DNA of 64,000 nucleotides from JAJPKK01 sp963787675. Its GTDB lineage: Bacteria; Pseudomonadota; Alphaproteobacteria; Rhizobiales; Xanthobacteraceae. The notes under the pieces are model-generated. The model made no database searches and had not been told where the DNA came from. It saw only the letters and a program-made list of their open reading frames with translations. The stretch covers positions 310,001 to 374,000 of the forward strand of contig CAWBDV010000003.1 of assembly GCA_963787675.1 (NCBI GenBank), read 5' to 3'. Position numbers and translations under genes: made by a program. Every line of letters begins with the position of its first letter. Positions within the stretch are counted from its first letter, which is position 1. Positions 42,757 through 51,614 of the stretch are shown here, in pieces.

Positions 42757-43242
42757 TCATGGCAGCGGAAGCGATTCGAGATTGCCCGAAGGTCCGAGCA
42801 CGACGATCGGCTTGTCCGGCTTGTATTCCGGCGCGGCCCGAACCTGGTCCTTGTTCAACTCCAACGTGACCCGATCGATCTTCTGGGTCGCAGGCGGGAA
42901 GCTCAACGCCTTCCAGTCCACCGCAATTTTGCGGCTGCCGACGCCGAGAAAACCACCGAAGTCGATGATCGCCGCGCGAACCTGTCCGGTTCGATCGACG
43001 ATGACGTCAACGATGCGACCCATGTTCTCGCCGGAACTACTACGCACTTCCCGGCTCAGAATTCCCTCTGCGTCCTGACGATCAAGGACGGTGACCGTGG
43101 GTTCCCCGGGCGGTGCGTTCCCGGACGGTTGTTCCGCAAGGTTCGGTCGCGGAGGATTATCTTGGGCAGTGGCGTAGAGCACGGTGCACGCGAGGGCAAC
43201 CAAAATCAGCGCCGCCGCAGCCACGCTACCCTTGTCGCGCAT
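42757..43242 (-). CDS. Exported PRC-barrel domain protein
   Basis: The 161-residue product has an N-terminal hydrophobic signal (GSVAAAALILVALACTVLYATA) and one PRC-barrel domain: EGILSREVRSSSGENMGRIVDVIVDRTGQVRAAIIDFGGFLGVGSRKIAVDWKAL. PRC barrels occur in photosynthetic reaction centres, RimM and many stress-related envelope proteins. No partner is evident. It lies between an MFS gene and the debranching enzyme, all on the same strand. Confidence 0.88.
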   Translation of the reverse strand: MRDKGSVAAAALILVALACTVLYATAQDNPPRPNLAEQPSGNAPPGEPTVTVLDRQDAEGILSREVRSSSGENMGRIVDVIVDRTGQVRAAIIDFGGFLGVGSRKIAVDWKALSFPPATQKIDRVTLELNKDQVRAAPEYKPDKPIVVLGPSGNLESLPLP

Positions 43243-43441
43243 GGAACCTCCCGCATCGAAACATTAAGTCTCAACGTGACAAGCGCCCAGCGCATACTAG
43301 GTTCCAGGACATTCTCTGAAATCGAAGTTTGGCAAAGTTCCAGAGCCCGCAATTAGGACAAACTTCGTGCGCGCAGTTGCCGTCGAGACGGTCGCTCGGG
43401 TAGTAGTCCAGTCGTGATGGCGCTTCGCCGAACCTGCGACA

Positions 43442-45634
43442 TCACCGAGAGCAGATGACGGAAATCTGCACGTCGCCGCGCCGCCGCGGAATCGCAACTG
43501 ACACGTTATCCGTGTGGCGGCTTACGATGAGATCGACGCTCGCATCGCCCAGAGTGACATTGCGCAGCAACATCTCGTCAAGGAACGGTGGCAGGCGGGG
43601 ATTTCGCAGGCGGATCTCGTTCGCACCGGCGTCGAATTCCAGTCCCAGCGCTGCTTCGATCAATGTGAACGGCGTTGCACTCGCCCATGCCTGCGGCGCG
43701 CATGCCACCGGGTAGAGCGTCGGACCGCGGCCGGACTGCCGCTGCAATCCGCAAAACAGTTCAGGCAATCGACGCAAATCCATATAGGTCGCGGCATCGA
43801 AGAGCGCGGTGAACAAGCGCTCGACCGGATCCTTCAATCCGTAGCCGGCAAGGCCCAGCGCGATCAGCGCATTGTCGTGGGGCCAGATCGAGCCGTCATG
43901 GTAAGAGAGCGGATTGTAACGGGGCTCGCCCTTCGCGATGGTACGAATACCCCACCCGGAGAAGAAACGCGGCCGCATGAGATCGGACGCGACAAGCCCG
44001 GCGCGCGCCGGATCAGCGATGCCACTAAAGAGCACCTGCCCTGCGTTTGAACTGCGTACGCAGCAGGCGTTCTTGGCGCCATCAAGCGCCAGCGCATAGG
44101 TCTTCAGGTCGGGGCACCAGAATGCGGCCTCGAACCGTTCGGCGAGGAGTTGCGCCTCGGCTGCGAGCCGTCGGGCGTCCGCTTCCCGACCGATCCGCCG
44201 CGCGCATCGTGCTGCGATCTGCTTTGCGGCGTAGACATAGCCTTGCACCTCGACCAACGCGATGGCGCCTTCGGCAAGCTGGCCGTCCGCGTGGAAAACG
44301 GCATCGAAGGAATCCTTCCAGCCTTGGTTGGCAAGCCCGTGCTCGCTCGCACGTCGGTACTCGACAAATCCGTCATCATCGGGATCGCCTGGGCCGTCGA
44401 TCCATTTCAACGCCGCCTCGATGTGGGGCCACAGCTCTATGAATGTCTGGTAATCACCAGTGCGCTCGGCATAGAGGCCTGCGAGCAGCACGAACAAGGG
44501 CGTTGAATCGACACTGCCGTAATAGAGGCCGAACGGAATTTCCTTGAGGCTTGCCATCTCGCCGCCGCGCATCTCGTGCAAAATCTTGCCGGGTTGTGCG
44601 TCGGCTTCCGGGTCTTCGGTCGTGGCCTGGTAGTGCGCCAGGCGCCGCAACACGCCGCGCGCCACGCTCGGATCGAACCACAGCATTTGCAGCGCCGTGA
44701 TCAGCCCGTCGCGGCCGAACGTCGTCGAGTACCAGGGAATGCCGGCGTAAGGGTAGGGACCTTGCGGCGTCTTGGTGATCAACATGTGCAGGTCGGCCAT
44801 CGAGCGGCACAGCACTTCGTTGAAGATGTCGTTGGAGGTTTCTACCGTCGTGCAACTGCTGTTGTCGCGCTGACGCTCGCGGTGGATCGCCAACAATCCG
44901 CGCAAAAACGAAGCCGGTCGATATTCGCGCGGCCGGTTGCAGCTTGCGGTCAGGAAGATCGGCGCGTGGTCGTGCGGCTCGAGGCGCACGCGGTAGGTCG
45001 CCGATTTTGCCGTAAGCGTTGCCGGCGCCGGGTCAAACACGAGCTTGGTACTGCGGGATTTGCCGTCGAGCCCCTGGTAATTAAGGCTCGCCTGCGCCGG
45101 GCCATCAACGCTGCGGGTGACGGCGCCGCGTCTTGCCCGCCGCGCGCCGCGCACCTCGAACAGATCGGCAAAATCGTTATCGAAATTTATCGTGAGCTCC
45201 AGCCCAACCGGCACTTCACCGTAGTTGCGGATCGCGAAGCGCTGATAGGCTTCGTTCTGCCAAAGGTAGATCGTTCGCACGATATGCAAGGCGTGCTGCT
45301 GAAGCACGATGTTGCCGTCGAAGATCATCTGCGGATTGGTCAGCTCGATCGTCAGTAGCGTATTGTCGTCACGTGCATTCACGCCCAGCAGCAATGGCTG
45401 CCGCCCGTTCACCAGCAGCTCGAGCCGCGAGAGGAACCGGGTGTCGTTGTGAAAAAGACCATCAGAGCCGCCTGATCCCCCGATGTCTCCGTGACTGTCG
45501 ACGACCACGAAGGTGTCCCCGTATTTGAGCGAGCTGGGCAGCTTCGATGCAACGCTGGCCTCGGCAATGTGCAACGGCTGCGGCACCTGGTCGACGTGGA
45601 CGGCCTTTGCGCGTGCGCTGCGATCGGTAGACAT
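43442..45634 (-). CDS. Amylo-alpha-1,6-glucosidase (glycogen debranching-like)
   Basis: The 730-residue product has an N-terminal glycogen-debranching domain (DTFVVVDSHGDIGGSGGSDGLFHNDTRFLSRLEL, about residues 40-240) and a C-terminal (alpha/alpha)6 glucosidase domain (about 280-690) with YAGIPWYSTTFGRDGLITALQM, YYGSVDSTPLFV, GWKDSFDAVFH and YHDGSIWPHDNALIAL. It would release alpha-1,6-linked glucose in storage glycogen or trehalose metabolism. GAGGGG lies about eight bases before ATG 45634. A truncated paralogue of its C-terminus lies at 60749-61204 beside otsA. Confidence 0.92.
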   Translation of the reverse strand: MSTDRSARAKAVHVDQVPQPLHIAEASVASKLPSSLKYGDTFVVVDSHGDIGGSGGSDGLFHNDTRFLSRLELLVNGRQPLLLGVNARDDNTLLTIELTNPQMIFDGNIVLQQHALHIVRTIYLWQNEAYQRFAIRNYGEVPVGLELTINFDNDFADLFEVRGARRARRGAVTRSVDGPAQASLNYQGLDGKSRSTKLVFDPAPATLTAKSATYRVRLEPHDHAPIFLTASCNRPREYRPASFLRGLLAIHRERQRDNSSCTTVETSNDIFNEVLCRSMADLHMLITKTPQGPYPYAGIPWYSTTFGRDGLITALQMLWFDPSVARGVLRRLAHYQATTEDPEADAQPGKILHEMRGGEMASLKEIPFGLYYGSVDSTPLFVLLAGLYAERTGDYQTFIELWPHIEAALKWIDGPGDPDDDGFVEYRRASEHGLANQGWKDSFDAVFHADGQLAEGAIALVEVQGYVYAAKQIAARCARRIGREADARRLAAEAQLLAERFEAAFWCPDLKTYALALDGAKNACCVRSSNAGQVLFSGIADPARAGLVASDLMRPRFFSGWGIRTIAKGEPRYNPLSYHDGSIWPHDNALIALGLAGYGLKDPVERLFTALFDAATYMDLRRLPELFCGLQRQSGRGPTLYPVACAPQAWASATPFTLIEAALGLEFDAGANEIRLRNPRLPPFLDEMLLRNVTLGDASVDLIVSRHTDNVSVAIPRRRGDVQISVICSR

Positions 45635-45857
45635 GGAATGACCCCTCGTTCGGCGTGACGTTGTCGCAAACAGAGTTGTCCGAAACAATGTCTGCCTGAA
45701 GTCCCGCGAGCCCGCTCTCGCTCAGTTCATTAGCACCGATGGCGAGCCAGTGGTTCGCCAGAGATGACCGCGGCAGAACGAACGCCGCCAATGGGACGGC
45801 GTTGGCGACGCTAGTGGCGTTCGTGCCGGCGCTTACTGCCTCTCTGCCAGCTCGCAA

Positions 45858-46271
45858 TCAGCCGAGGTAGGGCACCCGCATGCGCGACACTGCTTCCGCG
45901 CGCGTCCTTGCCTGTGCCGGCAGCTGCAGCACTGCCGCATGCTTGCCTTCCGGCAGACTGGTCAGCAGCACGGTGCGCCCGTCCGGAAATTCCAGGGCAT
46001 CATGATGATAATGGGGCACGTCCTTGTTGATCTGTCGAAAGATCGCCGTCTTGTATTTGCGGCGGCTCGTCACCAGCCGCAGGAAGCCCCAGGCCGGTAC
46101 CACAAGCTCCTCGGCGAACGCAATTTCCGTTCCGGGAAGAACGCAAACTGCAACGGCTTTGTCTTCAGGCGCGGCAAAACCCCGTGTGCCGGTGCCGAAG
46201 TCGCGGGTAACAAGTCTGTCTCCGACCGTTGCAGGCCGGGAGCGGACATTTTGCAGGCTGTAGTCGCACAT
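45858..46271 (-). CDS. Conserved hypothetical protein
   Basis: The 137-residue product begins MCDYSLQNVRSRPATVGDRL, followed by RGFAAPEDKAVAVCVLPGTEIAF and ending in HHDALEFPDGRTVLLTSLPEG and MRVPYLG. I recognise the MCDYSL...RPA.VGD.L start from unnamed proteins of soil proteobacteria, but know no function. It has no signal peptide or membrane segment. GGAGCG lies before ATG 46271. It sits between the debranching enzyme and DUF3309, in a region with stress-type promoters. Confidence 0.72.
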   Translation of the reverse strand: MCDYSLQNVRSRPATVGDRLVTRDFGTGTRGFAAPEDKAVAVCVLPGTEIAFAEELVVPAWGFLRLVTSRRKYKTAIFRQINKDVPHYHHDALEFPDGRTVLLTSLPEGKHAAVLQLPAQARTRAEAVSRMRVPYLG

Positions 46272-46514
46272 CGAAGCGCTCCAGGTTGGCGGCCCCACGC
46301 AGGAATTAGATGCCCCCAAAACAACGCTTCACATCGCGAGTTGGTTGCCACTCGCCAATGGAAACTTGAACCGCCGAGTCGCTACGCTCCATCTCGCACC
46401 GCATCACGAGAAATTATCTCGCTCCGCAGCGAGGTTTTGCGCTGCGCCAAAGGGGAACTTTTGGCTCGATGCAGAATTTTCAACCGAACCAAATGCTACA
46501 CGGAGATTACGCAA

Positions 46515-46670
46515 ATGCTTTCGACGGTCCTTATCGTCATTCTCATTTTATTGCTCGTCGGAGCATTGCCCACCTGGGGCTACAGCTCCAGCTGGGGCTA
46601 TGGCCCCGGCGGCATCCTCGGCCTGGTATTGGTCGTTGTCGTGATTCTGGCGCTGATAGGCCGCATCTAG
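46515..46670 (+). CDS. DUF3309 small membrane protein
   Basis: The product has 51 residues: a hydrophobic N-terminal helix (STVLIVILILLLVGALP), then TWGYSSSWGYGPGGILG, and a second helix (LVLVVVVILALIGRI). This two-helix layout around a Trp/Gly/Ser-rich turn is the DUF3309 family, common in alphaproteobacteria and often stress-linked. GGAG lies about eight bases upstream of ATG 46515. Confidence 0.85.
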   Translation: MLSTVLIVILILLLVGALPTWGYSSSWGYGPGGILGLVLVVVVILALIGRI

Positions 46671-46688
46671 CGCTGGAGCACATTAATC

Positions 46689-46766
46689 GTCATGGCCGGG
46701 CTCGTCCCGGCCACCTACGCCTTACCGATAATCGTCGTGGCCGGGCTCGTCCCGGCCATCCATGTC
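46689..46766. repeat. Tandem GTCATGGCCGGGCTCGTCCCGGCCA repeat
   Basis: Two units of CGTCATGGCCGGGCTCGTCCCGGCCA type (46689 and about 46735) each fold into a small hairpin, GGCCGGGCTCGTCCCGGCC. They follow the DUF3309 stop and may stop transcription. Confidence 0.8.
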
Positions 46767-46855
46767 TTATCTGACGTGCGAAACCCGCTGCGCAAAATTG
46801 CGATTGTCTTGAATCACATTGCGGTGATGCCTCGTGCGATTGATTTAAACTATTG

Positions 46856-46880
46856 GGAACATTTCCGGCAGTCGCTCGTT
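46856..46880 (+). promoter_or_regulatory. EcfG-type general stress promoter
   Basis: GGAAC (46856-46860), 16 bases, CGTT (46877-46880) is a perfect match to the alphaproteobacterial EcfG consensus. It lies 74 bases upstream of ATG 46955 with the right orientation, so the exported protein that follows is probably part of the general stress response. Confidence 0.7.
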
Positions 46881-46954
46881 TGTTTGGCCGTGTGGGGACG
46901 CCAGCCCCGAGTTTCCCTCTTCGTGAAATCTGCATCCGTGGGTACGGCGGATTT

Positions 46955-47452
46955 ATGATGCGCGCTGTTCTCATTGGATTGTGTGCCGGCTCGGTCTGCA
47001 TTTTGGCGGGCGCCGCTCTTTTCGCGGCTGACGCTGCCCATGGTCCGAACCACGGGACGAGACTATCGACGCGCGTGAGCGCCGATAACGCACACAAGAG
47101 CGACCGTTTATGGCTGCCGTTCGCGCTTCCCGGCGGTGTGCCGCGCGCGGAGTTCGCCGCGATTGAACTCGCGGCCCCGGCTGTGTCGGCCATTGCGGTC
47201 CGCGATCGAAGCGGTAACGTGCTTTACCGGGTCGACCCAAAGAGCCAGACGACGATCATTGCCGAGCGGGTGTTATCGGCAGGCAATCAAGACAACGCCG
47301 ACCGCGCGCGTGCGCCGGCCGGTCGTCAGGCGCTGCCGGTCGGATGTGAGGGCGCATTCAGCCCGTACGCGGCGCCGCGCATGGCGGGCGTCATCGGGCG
47401 CTGTCTGTCGGCGCTCGATGTCTCCTATCAGGTCGCTGCGATCGCGCGTTAG
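46955..47452 (+). CDS. Exported protein of unknown function, likely stress-induced
   Basis: The 165-residue product starts MMRAVLIGLCAGSVCILAGA, a signal peptide ending near AADA. The mature part contains FAAIELAAPAVSAIAVRDRS followed by GNVLYRVDP, and near the end LPVGCEGAFSPYAAPRMAGVIGRCLSAL, with two cysteines likely paired. I do not recognise the family; the CEGA..S.....PRM..RC arrangement occurs in unnamed exported proteins of this order. A perfect EcfG promoter lies upstream. Its stop overlaps the stop of the convergent NADAR gene by four bases. Confidence 0.7.
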   Translation: MMRAVLIGLCAGSVCILAGAALFAADAAHGPNHGTRLSTRVSADNAHKSDRLWLPFALPGGVPRAEFAAIELAAPAVSAIAVRDRSGNVLYRVDPKSQTTIIAERVLSAGNQDNADRARAPAGRQALPVGCEGAFSPYAAPRMAGVIGRCLSALDVSYQVAAIAR

Positions 47453-48078
47453 CTCGACCAGAGGCCGCCGCTGCGCGCGCTCGCACGCACGTTCATCCAG
47501 ATGCTGGCCATGATGACGCCGGGAATGGTTCGGCTGTCGCGGCGCACGACGTGGATGAGTGGCCGCTCGCCGGTGCCTAGCAAAGCATCCAGCGCATCAC
47601 CGTTCTGTTGGAATTTGGCCTGGCATGCGCGGCGCATCAGCTGCCAATGCTCATACGCGCCGACCGGCACCGTCGCTCCGCCATAAATCACGTGAGCGCC
47701 GTAGGGCTGTCGCGCACTCTCGCGCTTCGCAGCCGAACCATCGAGGCGGGCGATCGACGGCCGCTCGTCAACAGGAAATCGCAAGCTCTGCCAAAACGCC
47801 TCGACGCAACTGTAGCGCATCCCGTCGAGCTCGAAGGGCGTTGGCGCGAAATTCGCAATCAGCCGGATCGGTTCAGAGCTCATGCTGGTGACGTTGATCG
47901 GCTCGCGGCACGCGTCAAGCCGCGGCCCGAGGCCTGCCAACGTGGCCCCCGTTCCGGAATTGGGCTGCATCGCAAACGCAAAACCATCATGCTCCGCGCG
48001 CCACGTGGAGAGCGCGAGGCGTTCATCGTCGGTTTCGGGTATCAGCACCAGGCGATTGGGTTGCAGCAGCGTCTTCAT
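47449..48078 (-). CDS. NADAR-family protein with an N-terminal extension
   Basis: The 209-residue product has the NADAR (YbiA-like) fold in its C-terminal two thirds: LIANFAPTPFELDGMRYSCVEAFWQSLRF (residues about 73-101), corresponding to the FSNF.PSPF..DG..Y.SVEHA.QA..F signature, and HWQLMRRACQAKFQQN near the end. NADAR proteins include N-glycosidases acting on riboflavin intermediates or ADP-ribose derivatives. The first 70 residues are not typical. Whether the catalytic residues are intact cannot be told with certainty: the usual HA is replaced by FW. Confidence 0.75.
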   Translation of the reverse strand: MKTLLQPNRLVLIPETDDERLALSTWRAEHDGFAFAMQPNSGTGATLAGLGPRLDACREPINVTSMSSEPIRLIANFAPTPFELDGMRYSCVEAFWQSLRFPVDERPSIARLDGSAAKRESARQPYGAHVIYGGATVPVGAYEHWQLMRRACQAKFQQNGDALDALLGTGERPLIHVVRRDSRTIPGVIMASIWMNVRASARSGGLWSS

Positions 48079-48275
48079 CGAAAAATACGGGCACGCGCGT
48101 TTGCGTGCGGATCAAAACAAAAAAGGAAATCCTGTCGCCGCGGCCTTAGAGCGGGTGAGTTTGACGGAATTGAGGAGAGGTGGCACCGGGTCGCGGCGCG
48201 CACGCTTTGCGTTGCGTAACCCTTCGACACTCCCTGCGTCGCGTTCGCTGAGAGATTTCACCACACCGCATCTTG

Positions 48276-48386
48276 GTCATGCCCGCGAAAGCGGGCATCC
48301 AGTAACCACCGAACTATCGGTGGATTCTCTGTCTCAAAATCTGAGGTCACGGGTTACTGGATCGCCCGGTCGAGCCGGGCGATGAC
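48276..48386. repeat. Palindromic repeat downstream of ligD
   Basis: GTCATGCCCGCGAAAGCGGGCATCCAGTAACC at the left mirrors GGTTACTGGATCGCCCGGTCGAGCCGGGCGATGAC at the right; each arm contains its own small hairpin. A central hairpin CCACCGAACTATCGGTGG lies between. The gap 48079-48481 holds nothing else recognisable. Confidence 0.8.
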
Positions 48387-48481
48387 GACAGCTAGCGAGG
48401 AGCGATCCGGACCAATTAAACAATCATATGCGTCGCGTATTCGAATTGCGGATAGCCCAGCGACCTGCGCTCTCGAAAACG

Positions 48482-51445
48482 TTACCCGGCACGCGGGCGG
48501 CTGCCGAACCGCTTGATCGCGTCGGCAAGCGAGCGCGCGTCGTCGTCGTAGTCCTTCCACGCCGCCGAGCGTTGCAACAGGGCCGGCGCCGTGCGCAGCG
48601 TGAATCGTTTCGGATCGAGTCCCTTCTTGACCTGGCTCCAGGTAAGCGGCATCGACACCGGCGCGCCCGCCCGCGCGCGCGGCGACAGTACGGCGACCGC
48701 CGTCGACATGCGGTCGTTGCGCAGATAGTCGAGGAAGATGCGGCCGTTGCGTTCTTTCTTCGCCATGTTGACGAGATATCGGTCCGGGCTGTCGGCGGCC
48801 ATCGCAGTGCTGAGATCGCGAGCGAAAGCTTTTGCCGCAGGCCAGTCGGGCGTTGGCGCCGACGTAAACGGCGTCACCACGTGAAGCCCCTTGCCGCCGG
48901 TGGTCTTGCAGAACGCCGCAAGACCCACGGCCTCGAGCCGCGCACGGATTTCCTGGGCCGCTTCCACGACCTGATCGAACGAAACGTCGGGCGCCGGATC
49001 GAGATCGAACACGAAGCGACCGGGCAGGTCGGGCTTGCCGGGCTGGCAATTCCACGGATGAAGCTCGACGCCGGCCGCTTGTGCAACGGCGGCGAGGCCT
49101 TCGACGCGATCGATCTGGACGTAAGGCTTGCGGTCGCCGGAGACGATCGTCAGCTCAAGCAGGTTGGATTGGCCGGGCATGCCGTGGCGCTGGAAGAAGA
49201 GTTCGCCGTCGATGCCGTCCGGTGCGCGAATGATCGAACACGGTCGGCCTTTGATGTGCGCGATGAGCCAGGGACCGACCGCTTCATAGTAATGGGCGAG
49301 GTCGAGCTTGGTGATCGGCGTGCCATCGCCATCGTCAGGCCACAGCGCCTTGTCCGGCTTGCTGATCGTGACACCCATCACGACCGAGGCCGCTGCGCCA
49401 CGGCCGCCGGCCGTCTTGGATGCGTGGGGTTTCGGAACGCGCAGCGGCGTCGCCGCGGCAGGCGCCGGCTTTTCCACCTCGACCTCCTCGGCGGGTTTGT
49501 CCTCGCGCATGCCCTTGAACGCCGCCTGGCGCACCATCCCGTCGGTGGTCCAGCCGGCAAACTCGATCTCCGCAACGAGCACCGGCTTCGTCCAGTGGAC
49601 GCCGCGCTCGCGGCGCGGGGCGTTGGCGCCGGTGAACGGGCTCTCGCGCGCCTCCTGTGCCTTGATGCGCGGAAAGATCCGGGAGACCGTCGACTGGCTG
49701 TAGCCGGTGCCGACGCGGCCAAGATAAACGAACTCGTCACCGCGCCGGGCGCCGACGAGGAGCGAGCGAAACCGGCCGTCTTCCTCGCTCCAGCCGCCGA
49801 TCACCACCTCGTGCCCGGCGCGACACTTCGCCTTGGTCCAGGTGTCGCCGCGTCCCGATGAATAGGGCGCGTCGAGCCGCTTCGACACGATGCCTTCGAG
49901 CGACATTTGGCATGCGGAGCGCAGCACCGCATCGCCGGCGGTCTCGAAATGCTCGACGAAACGGATCCGTGGCGCTGTTTGCTTGTGAGCGTCGAGCAGA
50001 GCGCGCAGTTCCTTCTTTCGCTCCGAGAGTGCCTGCCTCCGCAGATCGCTATTGCCGCGGAACAGGAGATCGAACGCGAAAAAGATGAGGTTTTCAGTCT
50101 TTCCGTCCGTGAGCGCCGCTTGCAGTGCGCCGAAGTCCGGCCTGCCTTTGTTATCGAGGGCGACGATTTCGCCGTCGAGAATGCAGTCCGGCAAGCGATC
50201 GCCGGCCTCGGCGATCGCCACGAATTTTTCGGTCCAGTCGAGGCCCTTGCGAGTCCGCAACACCGCGACGCCATCCTCGACACGCATCTGGATGCGGTAG
50301 CCGTCGAACTTGATCTCGTGCGCCCATCCGCCGCCGGCCGGCGGCCGCTCGACCGGAGTGCAGAGCTGCGGCGCGATGAAGTTCGGCATCGCCCGCGCGG
50401 TTTTCACTCCCGCTCTTGCGGCCCGGGCGGGAGGATCGCTCACCGCGGACCGAACAGTCGCCGCCGACGGGCTCGCTGCCGCCGATCGGCTGAGCGTCTT
50501 CTTTGCCCGCTCCTCGTGGGCGGCACCTTGGTTCGAATTCCACACCGCATCGGCGCCGTGGTTGGCGCCGCCCATGCTCATGAACGGGGTCGGCGCACGA
50601 CCTTTGCCGGCCGCGATCGCTGCCATCGGCCGGCCGGAGGCGACCGAGCGGTCGTCCTCCAGAATGGCATCGCCGTGACCCTCGGTGGCGAACTCGTCGC
50701 GGTGCTTGATGAGAAGCCAGTTGTTGCGTTTGCTGTTGAACTTGTCGCTGCGGATGCGCACGAGGACCCAGCTGCCCTTGAGCCGTTTGCCGTCGAGCGT
50801 GAATTTCAGGTCGCCCTTGCGCAGCGCTTCCTCGGGCGAGCCCGACCCTTCGAACTCCCAGTAGCCGCGGTCCCAAAGCTGGACTGTGCCGCCGCCGTAT
50901 TGCCCCTTGGGGATCGTGCCTTCGAAATCGCCGTAATCAAGGGGATGGTCTTCGACCTCGACTGCGAGCCGCTTGTCGTGGGGATCGAGCGATGGCCCCC
51001 GCGTCACCGCCCATGACTTGAAGACGCCGTCAAGCTCCAGGCGGAAGTCGTAATGCAGGCGCGTCGCGTCATGCTTCTGGATCACGAAGCGCAGCCGCTT
51101 GGAGGCTGCGACTTTCTCGGCGCCGCGCGGCTCGGCGGTCTTCGCAAAGTCACGCTTGGCCTCGTAATCCGCAAGTTTCGGGTTGTCGGTCGCGGCTTTG
51201 AACTTCACGGATTTCGCCTTGGCGGACGTTTCTTTTGCGGACGTTTGCGCCGGCCTCGCCTTCGCGGAGCCGGCCTTCGCGGACCTAGCGCTTGTGGATT
51301 TGGCGGCCTTGGATCGGACGCGCTCCAATGTCGCGTGCCCGCGCTTCGCCTTCCGGCGCGAAGGTTTAGCTTTCGATGATGTGCGCGTGGGTCTCGATTT
51401 GGCCAATTCGGTCTCCATCAGCCCGATCGGTTGATCTCGGATCAT
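48482..51445 (-). CDS. ligD: ATP-dependent DNA ligase D (three-domain)
   Basis: The 987-residue product joins three activities of bacterial non-homologous end joining. A Lys/Ala-rich leader of about 90 residues is followed by the 3'-phosphoesterase (HDATRLHYDFRLELDG, IPKGQYGGGTVQLWD). The ligase has nucleophile Lys in EIKFDGYR near residue 375 and an OB domain with WTKPVLVAEIEFAGWT. The C-terminal polymerase/primase carries DLDPAPDVSF with the metal aspartates and TTGGKGLHVV. No Ku gene is near. ATG 51445 has GGAA at a long spacing; ATG 51418 is an equally possible start. Confidence 0.93.
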   Translation of the reverse strand: MIRDQPIGLMETELAKSRPTRTSSKAKPSRRKAKRGHATLERVRSKAAKSTSARSAKAGSAKARPAQTSAKETSAKAKSVKFKAATDNPKLADYEAKRDFAKTAEPRGAEKVAASKRLRFVIQKHDATRLHYDFRLELDGVFKSWAVTRGPSLDPHDKRLAVEVEDHPLDYGDFEGTIPKGQYGGGTVQLWDRGYWEFEGSGSPEEALRKGDLKFTLDGKRLKGSWVLVRIRSDKFNSKRNNWLLIKHRDEFATEGHGDAILEDDRSVASGRPMAAIAAGKGRAPTPFMSMGGANHGADAVWNSNQGAAHEERAKKTLSRSAAASPSAATVRSAVSDPPARAARAGVKTARAMPNFIAPQLCTPVERPPAGGGWAHEIKFDGYRIQMRVEDGVAVLRTRKGLDWTEKFVAIAEAGDRLPDCILDGEIVALDNKGRPDFGALQAALTDGKTENLIFFAFDLLFRGNSDLRRQALSERKKELRALLDAHKQTAPRIRFVEHFETAGDAVLRSACQMSLEGIVSKRLDAPYSSGRGDTWTKAKCRAGHEVVIGGWSEEDGRFRSLLVGARRGDEFVYLGRVGTGYSQSTVSRIFPRIKAQEARESPFTGANAPRRERGVHWTKPVLVAEIEFAGWTTDGMVRQAAFKGMREDKPAEEVEVEKPAPAAATPLRVPKPHASKTAGGRGAAASVVMGVTISKPDKALWPDDGDGTPITKLDLAHYYEAVGPWLIAHIKGRPCSIIRAPDGIDGELFFQRHGMPGQSNLLELTIVSGDRKPYVQIDRVEGLAAVAQAAGVELHPWNCQPGKPDLPGRFVFDLDPAPDVSFDQVVEAAQEIRARLEAVGLAAFCKTTGGKGLHVVTPFTSAPTPDWPAAKAFARDLSTAMAADSPDRYLVNMAKKERNGRIFLDYLRNDRMSTAVAVLSPRARAGAPVSMPLTWSQVKKGLDPKRFTLRTAPALLQRSAAWKDYDDDARSLADAIKRFGSRPRAG

Positions 51446-51489
51446 AGGGAAACGTTCCACCCCGCGCCCGGGTTTCTTGAAGCCCTCCG

Positions 51490-51577
51490 GTAGCCCGCAT
51501 GAGCGCAGCGACCTGCGGGTCAGCGACGCAAGCGCGGAAAAGTTCTCCCCGGATGTCGCTGCGCTCATCCGGGCTAC
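51490..51577. repeat. Palindromic repeat, GTAGCCCGCATGAG family (copy 3)
   Basis: GTAGCCCGCATGAGCGCAGC at the left mirrors GCTGCGCTCATCCGGGCTAC at the right. The right half is nearly identical to that of 33438-33559, and the left half differs. It sits in the gap between ligD and lipB. Confidence 0.85.
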
Positions 51578-51614
51578 GATGCCGTCTTCTGGCAACAGAA
51601 GCTGCATTGCCCAC

